Shown here: in pieces, positions 38,761 to 46,629 of the stretch | Position numbering within the stretch: position 1 is the stretch's first letter | Layout: each line of letters starts with the position of its first letter | Source: Leptospira sp. WS60.C2 | Lineage (GTDB): Bacteria > Spirochaetota > Leptospiria > Leptospirales > Leptospiraceae | Assembly (NCBI RefSeq): GCF_040833955.1 | Contig: NZ_CP162133.1 | Span: forward strand, 3,372,526 to 3,436,525 | Length of the DNA: 64,000 bases | Direction: 5' to 3' | Notes under the pieces: generated by a model | What the model was told of the DNA's origin: nothing | What the model saw: only the letters and a program-made list of their open reading frames with translations | The model's database searches: none | Made by a program: the position numbers and the translations under genes

Positions 38761-39211
38761 TTCCGATTTAATCGGAACCCTCGTCACAAAAGCAAAACAA
38801 GCAGAACGAAAACGCACCAACCACAACTTCCACAAACAAGAAGAAGTCTACCAAAGGTTTTTGAACGTTCTTTCTAAGGATACTTACATCTCACCACACC
38901 GCCATCTTTCGGATCCCAAACCAGAAACCTTTGTTGTTTTGGAAGGTGAGATTGGATTTTTAATTTTCGAAGAAAACGGTGACATCAAAGAATTTCATAA
39001 ACTTTCTTCTAACGGACCAAAACGAGGGATCGATTTACAACCAGGTGTCTGGCACAGTTTGGTCTGTTTGTCAGACGTTGCAGTTTGTTTTGAAGGAAAA
39101 TCGGGACCGTATGATCCGACAATCGACAAAGAATTTCACCCCAAATATCCGTTAGAAGGTGAATCTAATGTCAAAAAAACGATTCAAACTTTTGAATCTC
39201 TTTTTGTATGA
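38738..39211 (+). CDS. WbuC-family cupin-fold protein
   Basis: A 157-residue protein from TTG 38738, with GGAAGG 5 nt upstream. A cupin metal site is suggested by ISPHRHLSDPKPETFVVLEGE (two histidines and a glutamate near residues 57-72) and PGVWHSLVCLSD (His near 108). WbuC-type cupins occur with O-antigen gene sets, but the enzymatic role is uncertain. It overlaps bfd by 23 bp and the following esterase by ATGA, so the three appear co-transcribed. Confidence 0.78.
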   Translation: MQEIQIIDSDLIGTLVTKAKQAERKRTNHNFHKQEEVYQRFLNVLSKDTYISPHRHLSDPKPETFVVLEGEIGFLIFEENGDIKEFHKLSSNGPKRGIDLQPGVWHSLVCLSDVAVCFEGKSGPYDPTIDKEFHPKYPLEGESNVKKTIQTFESLFV

Positions 39212-40227
39212 AGGATCCATCTCTACGTTTCGCTCATTTTACGAAGATTCTAATGATCACGATTCCATTTTCTTTCTTTTGTAAATCTTTGCCAAATGTA
39301 GTACCAGTCAAAGATCACACGCTTGAATCTATTGTATCAGATGGAATCATTCGTACATTTCGTTATTACATCCCAAAAAATAGAGAAGAATCAAAACTTC
39401 CTATTGTCTTCATTTTGCATGGAGGTGGTGGAAGTGGGGAAGGAATGATTTATCTTTCCAGAATGTCTGAAAAAGCCGAAGAATATGGATTTATCGCCGT
39501 TTATCCAGATGGATATGCCAATCGATGGAACGATGGCCGAAAGATAGCTCATTCCTTAACAGATAAACGAAACACAAAAGATGTACAATTCTTTCGAGAT
39601 ATGGTGGAGTATTTGGACAAAAAAATCTCCGTAGATCAAAATCGCATCCATGCCGTTGGTATATCAAATGGTGGCTTTATGACACAACGATTGTTATGCG
39701 AAGCAAACGACCTATTCCGATCTGGGTATTCCGTGGCAGCAGTAACTTCTAAAGGCATCGTAGATTTGTGTCCAAATCCGCCCACAAAATCAATAGGATT
39801 CATCATGGGAACAGGCGATGATGTAATTCCATACACGGGAGGTATTGTTTCGATCCCGAAAGACTTATCTCCTAATGCAAGTCGTATCCCTGCCGGTGAA
39901 GTTCTTTCTTTTTCTGATTCACTGAAATATTGGAGTTCTCAGTTTTCCTGCATGGAAGAAACAAAATCCAAAAAAAGACATATCAACAAATTTTGGAAAC
40001 GTGACATCGAATACACAAAACTAACTGATTGTGCAAATGATGAGGTTGTAGAAGGGTATCTAATTCCAGGTGGAGGTCATATTTGGCCAAATGGATTTTA
40101 TTATCAGAATGAAAAACAATACGGATATTTGAGTAAGGACTTGGATACAAGAGAGATTGTGATACAATTTTTTCGGAAGGCCGATTCAAAAACAAAGTTG
40201 GTTCAAAATGATTCATTCCGAGATTAG
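39208..40227 (+). CDS. Esterase lipoprotein (polyhydroxybutyrate depolymerase / LpqC-like)
   Basis: A 339-residue lipoprotein with signal peptide ending FFCK (Cys25). Alpha/beta hydrolase features: oxyanion loop FILHGGGGSGEG near residue 72, nucleophile VGISNGGFM near 149-157 (Ser152), acid in MGTGDDVIPY near 196 and GGGHIWPNG near 290 with the catalytic histidine. This is the order of the LpqC/feruloyl esterase group. It would hydrolyse esters at the cell surface. It overlaps the next hydrolase by 20 bp. Confidence 0.85.
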   Translation: MKDPSLRFAHFTKILMITIPFSFFCKSLPNVVPVKDHTLESIVSDGIIRTFRYYIPKNREESKLPIVFILHGGGGSGEGMIYLSRMSEKAEEYGFIAVYPDGYANRWNDGRKIAHSLTDKRNTKDVQFFRDMVEYLDKKISVDQNRIHAVGISNGGFMTQRLLCEANDLFRSGYSVAAVTSKGIVDLCPNPPTKSIGFIMGTGDDVIPYTGGIVSIPKDLSPNASRIPAGEVLSFSDSLKYWSSQFSCMEETKSKKRHINKFWKRDIEYTKLTDCANDEVVEGYLIPGGGHIWPNGFYYQNEKQYGYLSKDLDTREIVIQFFRKADSKTKLVQNDSFRD

Positions 40228-41086
40228 AAATTCCTCTACTATTTTTACCACCTTAGAAACGGGTTCTGGAGACCCAGTTCTCTTTTTACACGGATTTCCA
40301 GACAATCATAAAACGTTTTATCCCATCATGGAATCCGTCGCAAAAAAAGGATTTCATTGCATAGCTCCCGTTATGCGAGGCTATGAACCGTCCACCATCT
40401 CACATTCCAATAAATTACATGTTGTCGATTTGGTGAACGATCTACTTGGTTGGATGGATGATCGTAGATGGGATTCTGTTCATTTAGTAGGACACAATTG
40501 GGGAGCCATTGTATCTTATGCGGCTGGTATGTACTATCCAAACCGAATTAACTCGATCACAAGTTTGGGTGTTCCACTTTTGAAAACCTTCCAAGATTCT
40601 TTTTTATGGGCTCCCTTACAAACCTTGCATTCATGGTATATTGCACTATTCCAAATTCCTTATATCGCAGAACTAACGATTCGATCCAATCAATTCGCCT
40701 TGGTTGATTTTTTATGGAAAGAATGGTCGCCAGGATTCACTCCCAACCAAGATCATCTTGCTGAAATCAAAGCCAACTTCCAAAACCCAGGAATCCTTTC
40801 TTCTGCTCTTGCGTATTATCGGAATCTAAATGATCTTTTTACAGAAGCAGGACGAGAGAGTCTTATGGGTATTTTTGATACACACATCACAGTGCCGACT
40901 CAAGTTCTATATGGCCTGAACGATGGCTGCTTTCATAAAAATCTTTTCGAACATCTGCTTGATGAATCCGATTTTCCTCGTGGTTTTCGTAAAATCGGAT
41001 TTGATCACGCAGGCCATTTTCTCCATTGGGAAAAAAGAGAAGAAGTCACCAAACTTATCTTAGATTGGTTAGAAAAAAATCGCTAG
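40208..41086 (+). CDS. Alpha/beta hydrolase, epoxide hydrolase/dehalogenase-like with Asn in the nucleophile position
   Basis: A 292-residue protein with no signal peptide. It has LFLHGFPDNHKTFYPIM, the oxyanion HGFPD typical of epoxide hydrolases, and LVGHNWGAIVSYA where relatives have GHDWG. The third base of the codon reads AAT, so the usual Asp nucleophile is Asn. Other catalytic residues are present: VLYGLNDGCF and FDHAGHFLHWE. It could be inactive, use another mechanism, or become Asp by deamidation. Confidence 0.8.
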   Translation: MIHSEIRNSSTIFTTLETGSGDPVLFLHGFPDNHKTFYPIMESVAKKGFHCIAPVMRGYEPSTISHSNKLHVVDLVNDLLGWMDDRRWDSVHLVGHNWGAIVSYAAGMYYPNRINSITSLGVPLLKTFQDSFLWAPLQTLHSWYIALFQIPYIAELTIRSNQFALVDFLWKEWSPGFTPNQDHLAEIKANFQNPGILSSALAYYRNLNDLFTEAGRESLMGIFDTHITVPTQVLYGLNDGCFHKNLFEHLLDESDFPRGFRKIGFDHAGHFLHWEKREEVTKLILDWLEKNR

Positions 41087-41129
41087 ATTTTCACCAAACG
41101 GATCGTCTGATTCTGAAGGGAGACTAACT

Positions 41130-41330
41130 ATGTTTCAAAATATGGGTTTATACGACAGAATCATTCGGGTAGTAGTGGGGTTGGTGTTAGGTGGATTGTA
41201 TTTGGGTGGAGTTGTAGAAGGAACGACAGCGATTGTTTTATTTGTGATCGGCCTTGTGATGATTGCGACTTCTGCCATTGGATTTTGCCCAGCCTATCTA
41301 CCATTTAAAATTTCTACGAAAGGGAAATAA
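41130..41330 (+). CDS. DUF2892 (YgaP-like) membrane protein
   Basis: A 66-residue protein behind AAGGGAG. It begins NMGLYDRIIRVVVGLVLGG, then a second hydrophobic segment, TTAIVLFVIGLVMIATSAIGFCPAY, the two-helix pattern of the DUF2892 family, whose FCP motif in the second helix is conserved. These proteins may pair with rhodanese domains in sulfur handling; here it stands alone. Confidence 0.85.
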   Translation: MFQNMGLYDRIIRVVVGLVLGGLYLGGVVEGTTAIVLFVIGLVMIATSAIGFCPAYLPFKISTKGK

Positions 41331-41360
41331 GAGATTTCTAAAAGACTTCTTTTATTTTAC

Positions 41361-41396
41361 AAAAACAACTCACTTTCACAGTGGTGAGTTGTTTTT
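41361..41396. terminator. Strong bidirectional hairpin terminator
   Basis: AAAAACAACTCAC and GTGAGTTGTTTTT form a 13-bp stem around a 10-nt loop, ending in a T-run on the plus strand. It terminates the DUF2892 transcript. On the minus strand the stop codon of the methyltransferase gene (41376-41378) lies in the loop, so that gene's final codons form one arm. Confidence 0.8.
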
Positions 41397-42557
41397 ATGT
41401 TTCATTCGAACTAACACCTCATAGTGATGGGTTCTTGGAAAAAAATCAAATAAGTACATGGCATCCATTTCATAGCCAATCGAATCAAATAAACTTACAT
41501 CCCTTCGTAAAGTACTTGGATTACAACTTGAGTAGATGATACTGCTTGGTTTCAGTTCAGAAGCCGAATCCATGATTCCTTTCGAAAGTCCAGCTCTCGG
41601 AGGGTTCACGAGCCAAATCGGATACTTAGCAAAATCAGCAGATAAAGGTCTTTGGTATAAATCCTTTGTTTCATATTGAAATGATTGGATCCCATTCGCT
41701 TTTGCATTCTTCTTGGCATACAAAATACTTTTATCATGAGACTCTATCCCATACAGGGAAGCTATTTTCTCTCGGAGTGTAATCCCAATCGTACCACATC
41801 CACAAAAAAGTTCCAATACATGAGCTTTTTCTGGAAGAAGTGATTGTATTGTTTTAAGCCAAGGTTCTATCAAGAATTGATTGATCTGGAAAAAACCCCG
41901 AGACGGAACTTTTAACTGAGTGTTCATTAGAGTGATCTGAGTCTCTTCTCTATCATACGAAACGACATTCTCACCGGAAAGTCTGAGAAATAGGGAATTG
42001 TCTTTTTTTCGACTAGGATGTTTGGATGGAAACGGTAATTTCTGATTTTTGGGAGTTTTGAGGTTTGATTTCCATTCATTGGATTTTGGAGCTAACAAAC
42101 GTTTATTGACATTTTTGCAAACGATAGAAGATTCCGAAATGATCCGATGCGAATTTTTGGCAAAAAGACCTAATTGATTTCCATCGACTTGCCATTGGAC
42201 ATTGTTTCTGTATCCTTCTTCTGGACCAAAGATGACCTCTAGTTTGCCTTTCCGATCAGGAAACATCGATTCTAGAAGATGGCGTTTCAGTTTTAGCTCT
42301 TCTTCGTATGTGATGTGACGATAACTGCAACCACCACATTCGTTTGAAACAGGACAATTTGATGGTATTCTCAGTGAAGATGCTTCCACGACGGAATGAA
42401 CATAGCCATACCATTCTTTGGATCCTTGTTTCGTAAGTGTTATGTCTACCAACTCACCTGGAATTCCACCTTCGACAAACACGGCATGGCCATCCGCATG
42501 GGCTAAACAATATCCGCCATTCACCCACTTTTCTAATTTTATCCGCAACTTTTCCAT
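41376..42557 (-). CDS. TrmA/RumA-family RNA uridine-5-methyltransferase
   Basis: A 393-residue enzyme. The N-terminal TRAM domain (LRIKLEKWVNGGYCLAHADG) is followed by an iron-sulfur site CPVSNECGGCSYRH (with a further Cys in SIVCKN). SAM-binding VLELFCGCGTIGI is near residue 260, followed by WLVNPPRAGLSKG, the catalytic YSSCNPSTLRRD, and the base-binding HHYEVLVRM at the end. It methylates C5 of a uridine in rRNA or tRNA (RlmD or TrmA type). The sequence is shorter than RlmD in the central region. Confidence 0.9.
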   Translation of the reverse strand: MEKLRIKLEKWVNGGYCLAHADGHAVFVEGGIPGELVDITLTKQGSKEWYGYVHSVVEASSLRIPSNCPVSNECGGCSYRHITYEEELKLKRHLLESMFPDRKGKLEVIFGPEEGYRNNVQWQVDGNQLGLFAKNSHRIISESSIVCKNVNKRLLAPKSNEWKSNLKTPKNQKLPFPSKHPSRKKDNSLFLRLSGENVVSYDREETQITLMNTQLKVPSRGFFQINQFLIEPWLKTIQSLLPEKAHVLELFCGCGTIGITLREKIASLYGIESHDKSILYAKKNAKANGIQSFQYETKDLYQRPLSADFAKYPIWLVNPPRAGLSKGIMDSASELKPSSIIYSSCNPSTLRRDVSLFDSIGYEMDAMYLFDFFPRTHHYEVLVRMKHKNNSPL

Positions 42558-42627
42558 TCTTCTAGACCATTCATTGAATATTCATTTGACACTGCACTCG
42601 CATTTAACATAACGGATAGGTACTCTT

Positions 42628-42711
<84 letters not shown>

Positions 42712-42718
42712 AGTCGCT

Positions 42719-42805
42719 GGAGACGTGCCTGAGTGGCCGAAAGGAGCGGTTTGCTAAACCGTCGTACGAGCAATCGTACCCAGGGTTCGAATCCCTGCGT
42801 CTCCG
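42719..42805 (+). tRNA. tRNA-Ser (GCT anticodon)
   Basis: Acceptor GGAGACG pairs with CGTCTCC. The anticodon stem CGGTTT and AAACCG encloses GCT, followed by a long variable arm and T-arm GGGTTCGAATCCC. Seven bases after the previous tRNA; no CCA encoded. The two are probably processed from one transcript. Confidence 0.95.
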
Positions 42806-42816
42806 ATGATACCGCC

Positions 42817-43248
42817 ATGAAAATCACCCAAATCAAAGATCAATTGTTAAAAACAAAAGCCTACCTTCTGACTGATGAAGCGGCGAAAATATTTGCAGTA
42901 TTGCCCCTTTATTTCTCTTGGGTTCCCATTTTCACTTGGAAACGTCAATTTCCAGACTTTGTGAGCATAACTTTGTATTCTGCAGTTAATACCTGTTTGT
43001 TTTTAGTGGGAATTTTTTCGGCCCAAATCCTTTCTCTCCTCCCTTTTGTCGGTCTATACCTCGCCGCAACGATTCACTTAGTTTTCGTTCTACTTTATCT
43101 AGGAATTGCGGGATTTTTGATTTACTCCATCCGCTTGCAAAAAACCATAGTGATACCCGTTCTTTCGGACTGGGTAAAAATGCTCCAAGCATTCATTGCG
43201 CCCATAGCTCAACTGGATAGAGTATCTGACTACGGATCAGAAGGTTAG
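42817..43248 (+). CDS. Small membrane protein whose frame runs into tRNA-Arg
   Basis: From ATG 42817, 12 bp after tRNA-Ser. The product has up to 143 residues, with three hydrophobic segments (about 32-48, 58-80 and 85-108). The last 16 residues (starting APIAQLDRV) are encoded by the tRNA-Arg gene itself: the stop TAG at 43246 is within the tRNA. The frame may be a real gene that ends in the tRNA, but tRNA processing would cut its message. Not recognised as a family. Confidence 0.5.
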   Translation: MKITQIKDQLLKTKAYLLTDEAAKIFAVLPLYFSWVPIFTWKRQFPDFVSITLYSAVNTCLFLVGIFSAQILSLLPFVGLYLAATIHLVFVLLYLGIAGFLIYSIRLQKTIVIPVLSDWVKMLQAFIAPIAQLDRVSDYGSEG

Positions 43249-43271
43249 AGGTTCAAATCCTCTTGGGCGCG
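43198..43271 (+). tRNA. tRNA-Arg (ACG anticodon)
   Basis: Acceptor GCGCCCA pairs with TGGGCGC, D-arm AGCTCAACTGGATAGAGT, anticodon stem TCTGA and TCAGA enclosing CTACGGA (anticodon ACG), and T-arm GAGGTTCAAATCCTC. No CCA is encoded. A34 of this tRNA is the standard substrate of TadA, whose gene starts two bases later. Confidence 0.96.
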
Positions 43272-43272
43272 C

Positions 43273-43713
43273 GTGGATTTTTATGAGTCGTTTCTAGAGC
43301 GATACTCAAAACAACTCTCCCTTCACAAAGACGAAATTCCTTCTTATTCCGAGATTATAACAAAAGAGGGAATCCTAGTTTCCTCATCATTTAATTCCGT
43401 CGAACAAACATTAAACCCTACAAAACACAGTGAAATCCTCGCGATAGATGATGCTCTAAGTAAAATAGAGGGTCGTTATCTCTCGGAGCACATCTTAATT
43501 ACAGCTTTAGAACCATGCCTTCTTTGCGCGGGGGCAATCCTACGTGTCAAACTTCCCGAAGTGATTTATTTTGTTCCGGCAAAACCTGGGGAAGGGATTT
43601 CCTCTTATACTACCGAATCCATTTACCTTTTGAACCATTTTCCAAGGTGCACCCTCATTCCCAAATCTCACATAAAATTTGAATTTCTTAGTTTTTTCAA
43701 AGAGAAAAGGTAG
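43273..43713 (+). CDS. tadA: tRNA adenosine(34) deaminase TadA-like
   Basis: A 146-residue CDA-fold deaminase. The zinc site is HSE (TKHSEILAIDDA, where most have HAE) and PCLLC (TALEPCLLCAGAI). GTG 43273 is the only canonical start before the active site, and the frame closes at TAG 43246, inside the tRNA. The start is two bases after the tRNA-Arg(ACG) gene, so RNase Z cleavage would leave an almost leaderless message. It converts A34 to inosine in tRNA-Arg(ACG), so that one tRNA reads CGU, CGC and CGA. Confidence 0.85.
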   Translation: MDFYESFLERYSKQLSLHKDEIPSYSEIITKEGILVSSSFNSVEQTLNPTKHSEILAIDDALSKIEGRYLSEHILITALEPCLLCAGAILRVKLPEVIYFVPAKPGEGISSYTTESIYLLNHFPRCTLIPKSHIKFEFLSFFKEKR

Positions 43714-43758
43714 AATTCTTATGAGGCTTTCTTTTTATGGAAGGCAGTAGAAATCACT

Positions 43759-43845
<87 letters not shown>

Positions 43846-43977
43846 CTTTTTCCCCTATTTCTATTTCAAAATTAGTACTACCGATCAAAATAATTTCATT
43901 GCTTCTAAGTTATGAATTTTGATACTCAAAGGGAAACCTAAGATTCCAATCTTTCTGAACCTTGAATACGGAAATAA

Positions 43978-45441
43978 ATGAGCGATAACCACCAAGTACT
44001 CTTTCGAAAATACCGACCCCAATTCTTTCGTGATGTGATTTACCAAGATCTCGCCGTTGGGTCTTTACAAAACGCATTCAAATCCAAAAAAATTGGACAT
44101 GCTTATATCTTCATTGGTCCTCGAGGTGTGGGAAAAACAACTATCGCGAGAATTTTAGCGAAACGATTGAACTGTGAAAATCCAGATGGTGTAGAACCAT
44201 GCAATGCCTGCACATCTTGCCTTGAGATAACGAAAGGCAATTCTAATGATGTATTTGAAATCGATGCTGCGTCCAACAGTGGAGTCGATAACATTCGCGA
44301 ACTTCGAGAAAATGTAAAATTTAATGCGATGGGTGGAAAGTATCGCGTTTATATTTTGGACGAAGTACATATGCTCAGTGGTGCTGCCTTTAATGCTCTT
44401 CTTAAAACTTTGGAAGAACCACCTGCACATGTTGTTTTCATTCTTGCTACCACAGAATATCATAAGATCCCAGAAACGATTTTATCCAGATGCCAAGACT
44501 TTCATTTCCGTAAAGTACCTGTTACTGTTTTACAAAACTATATTGAAACACTTTGTGCCAAAGAAGGTTTAAAATACGATTCGGAAGGATTATTTTGGAT
44601 CGCAAAAAAGGGAGATGGATCTGTCCGAGACACGCTTTCTTTTATGGAACAAGCTGTTATTTTTACTGATGGAAACTTAACGGGTGCTAAACTTAGAAAG
44701 ATGATTGGGTATCATGGGATTGATACCTTTACGGATTTTTTAAACCAACTCATCGATACTACACAGAGTGCTCAAATCTTTGAAACATTGGAAAATTTAT
44801 TCCAAGCAGGCATTGATTTAGGAAAATTCATTTGGGATTTTATTGAATTCCTAAATTCACTGTTACTCATCAAAGATAACTTAGCAGACAGAGAATCCAT
44901 CAATATTCCCCAAGAAGATTTACAAAAACTAAAACAAAATTACCGTGAACTCGATCGAGAGATCTTGGTATTACTTGCAGAACGTATTTTTTCCATTCAT
45001 GAAAAATTGAATCTAATGAAACTACGAAGCTCTTACGAGATGAAAGTTTACTTGGAAATACAATTTCGCAAATTGATCTTGGATCGAGAAAAACCAAGTG
45101 TATCAGGACTCTTAGCTAAAATTTCAGAACTGACAAAACTTGTTCAAGGTGACATTAGTTTGATCCCTGATTCCGTGGATACGGTTCCAAAACAAGTTCA
45201 GGCACCTTCCTCTTCCCCAAAGCCAACCATTCCCAAAACGGATGAACAAACGATTCCCGCCCAAGAAAAAGTTTTGGAATCAAAAAAACAAGAATCCCAA
45301 GCGTTCCAGAAGGAATCTGCTTCTTTACCAAAGACCAACCAACCAATCCAAAATAATAATCCATCAGAGGATATGGAAAAGTTACTTAAAGAAAAATTCT
45401 CTGGTATGGAAGTGGATCCCAACCAATTTAAAAATTTATAA
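43978..45441 (+). CDS. dnaX: DNA polymerase III subunits gamma and tau
   Basis: A 487-residue clamp-loader ATPase. Walker A is GPRGVGKTT near residue 47, zinc cysteines lie in LNCENPDGVEPCNACTSC near 64-80, DEVHMLS is Walker B near 124, and ILSRCQDFHFR is the SRC arginine-finger motif near 167. The C-terminal 100 residues are a Pro/Gln/Lys-rich linker with no typical tau domain V. It begins the dnaX-ybaB-recR set, a common order. Confidence 0.94.
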   Translation: MSDNHQVLFRKYRPQFFRDVIYQDLAVGSLQNAFKSKKIGHAYIFIGPRGVGKTTIARILAKRLNCENPDGVEPCNACTSCLEITKGNSNDVFEIDAASNSGVDNIRELRENVKFNAMGGKYRVYILDEVHMLSGAAFNALLKTLEEPPAHVVFILATTEYHKIPETILSRCQDFHFRKVPVTVLQNYIETLCAKEGLKYDSEGLFWIAKKGDGSVRDTLSFMEQAVIFTDGNLTGAKLRKMIGYHGIDTFTDFLNQLIDTTQSAQIFETLENLFQAGIDLGKFIWDFIEFLNSLLLIKDNLADRESINIPQEDLQKLKQNYRELDREILVLLAERIFSIHEKLNLMKLRSSYEMKVYLEIQFRKLILDREKPSVSGLLAKISELTKLVQGDISLIPDSVDTVPKQVQAPSSSPKPTIPKTDEQTIPAQEKVLESKKQESQAFQKESASLPKTNQPIQNNNPSEDMEKLLKEKFSGMEVDPNQFKNL

Positions 45442-45455
45442 GTCCAAGGGTATGT

Positions 45456-45827
45456 ATGGGAATTTTTGATCAAATGAAACAAATGCGAGAGGCATTCTCG
45501 CAACTAGGAAACATCAAAGAGAAACAAGAAGAATTACAAAAACGTCTCTCGCAGATTCGTGTAACAGCGTCCGCTGGAGCTGGAATGGTAGAAGTCACAG
45601 CCTCTGCAGATGGCACCTTAACTAATCTCAATATCAATCCGATTATGTTCAATGCGGATGATAAAAAAATGTTGGAAGATTTAATTTTATCAGCAACGAA
45701 TGAAGTGCAACGAAAGGCAAAAGAAGCGATGGCTCACGAAATGAAAAACGTTTTGGGATTCAATCCAAGTGATTTTGAAGGTGTCTTCAATCAAATGCAG
45801 AAAGACGGAGGGTTTCCTCCTGTCTGA
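45456..45827 (+). CDS. YbaB/EbfC nucleoid-associated protein
   Basis: A 123-residue DNA-binding protein. The YbaB core is clear: MGIFDQMKQMREAFSQLG, then VTASAGAGMVEVTASADGTL and LEDLILSATNEVQRKAKEAM. The dimer forms a tweezers-like clamp around DNA. It lies between dnaX and recR as in many bacteria. Its stop overlaps the recR start region, and its last codons supply the recR ribosome-binding site. Confidence 0.93.
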   Translation: MGIFDQMKQMREAFSQLGNIKEKQEELQKRLSQIRVTASAGAGMVEVTASADGTLTNLNINPIMFNADDKKMLEDLILSATNEVQRKAKEAMAHEMKNVLGFNPSDFEGVFNQMQKDGGFPPV

Positions 45828-46413
45828 TCCTCAATTCCAAAAGCTCATTCAGTCTTTCTCAAGTTTACCCGGTATTGGAAAAAAAAGCGCAACTCGGATT
45901 GGTTTTCATATCCTAAGAATGGATCCTTCCACATTCCAGGCTTGGTTATCCAATATCGAAGAAGCAAAAACCAAACTTAGATTTTGTGATGAATGTGGTG
46001 GTCTCACTGAGGATCAAGTTTGTTCCATTTGTTTATCGGAACGAAGAGACAGTTCTATACTTTGCGTTGTGGAACAGCCTGAAGATATCTTTTTTATCGA
46101 AAACACAAAAGAATATGCTGGGAAATATCATGTTCTAAATGGAGCCATCTCACCGCTGGATGGAATAGGTCCAGAACAATTACGGATACGCCAACTCATG
46201 CGTCGATTGGATGAGGGGAATATCAAAGAAGTTTTGATTGCAACCAATCCAACTTTAGAAGGTGATGCAACTGCTTCCTATCTATCTACTGTGATCAAAC
46301 CAATGGAAATCAAGATCACAAGAATTGCACATGGCATTACAATTGGAGGAACATTGGAATATTCAGACCAATATACATTGGGAAAAGCAATTAAATCAAG
46401 ATTAACGTTATAA
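45820..46413 (+). CDS. recR: Recombination mediator RecR, apparent CTG start
   Basis: A 197-residue protein if started at CTG 45820, where a GGAGGG site (45807-45812) sits 7 nt upstream and the N-terminus SDPQFQKLIQSFSSLPGIGKKSA aligns with family starts. The only ATG/GTG/TTG codons in this frame are GTG 45769, TTG 45775 and GTG 45781, which would add a non-family extension. A C4 zinc site (CDECGGLTEDQVCSIC) and a Toprim motif (CVVEQPEDIFFIE) follow. RecR works with RecO and RecF to load RecA on gapped DNA. Confidence 0.88.
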   Translation: MSDPQFQKLIQSFSSLPGIGKKSATRIGFHILRMDPSTFQAWLSNIEEAKTKLRFCDECGGLTEDQVCSICLSERRDSSILCVVEQPEDIFFIENTKEYAGKYHVLNGAISPLDGIGPEQLRIRQLMRRLDEGNIKEVLIATNPTLEGDATASYLSTVIKPMEIKITRIAHGITIGGTLEYSDQYTLGKAIKSRLTL

Positions 46414-46629
46414 TTTGTTGTTCGGATTAAAATACTTGAATCTAACTGGATTCTACAATTTCAAATTCTAATGATTTGCCAAAAAAATGGAATTTAACTT
46501 TTCTTTCAATTTCGAAATAACCAGAGAATGAAATGTAAATCAATACAATATAGCGAAATATCTATATCGTTTTGGAATAATGAAAATTGATGGGACACAA
46601 GTGATCAAATAATTTGTTTCAGTTTTCCA
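46414..46629. other. Intergenic region between recR and the outer-membrane protein gene
   Basis: 216 bp of AT-rich DNA between convergent genes. A possible inverted repeat ATATAG and CTATAT (near 46548-46566) is seen, but no terminator of standard form. No gene recognised. Confidence 0.25.
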
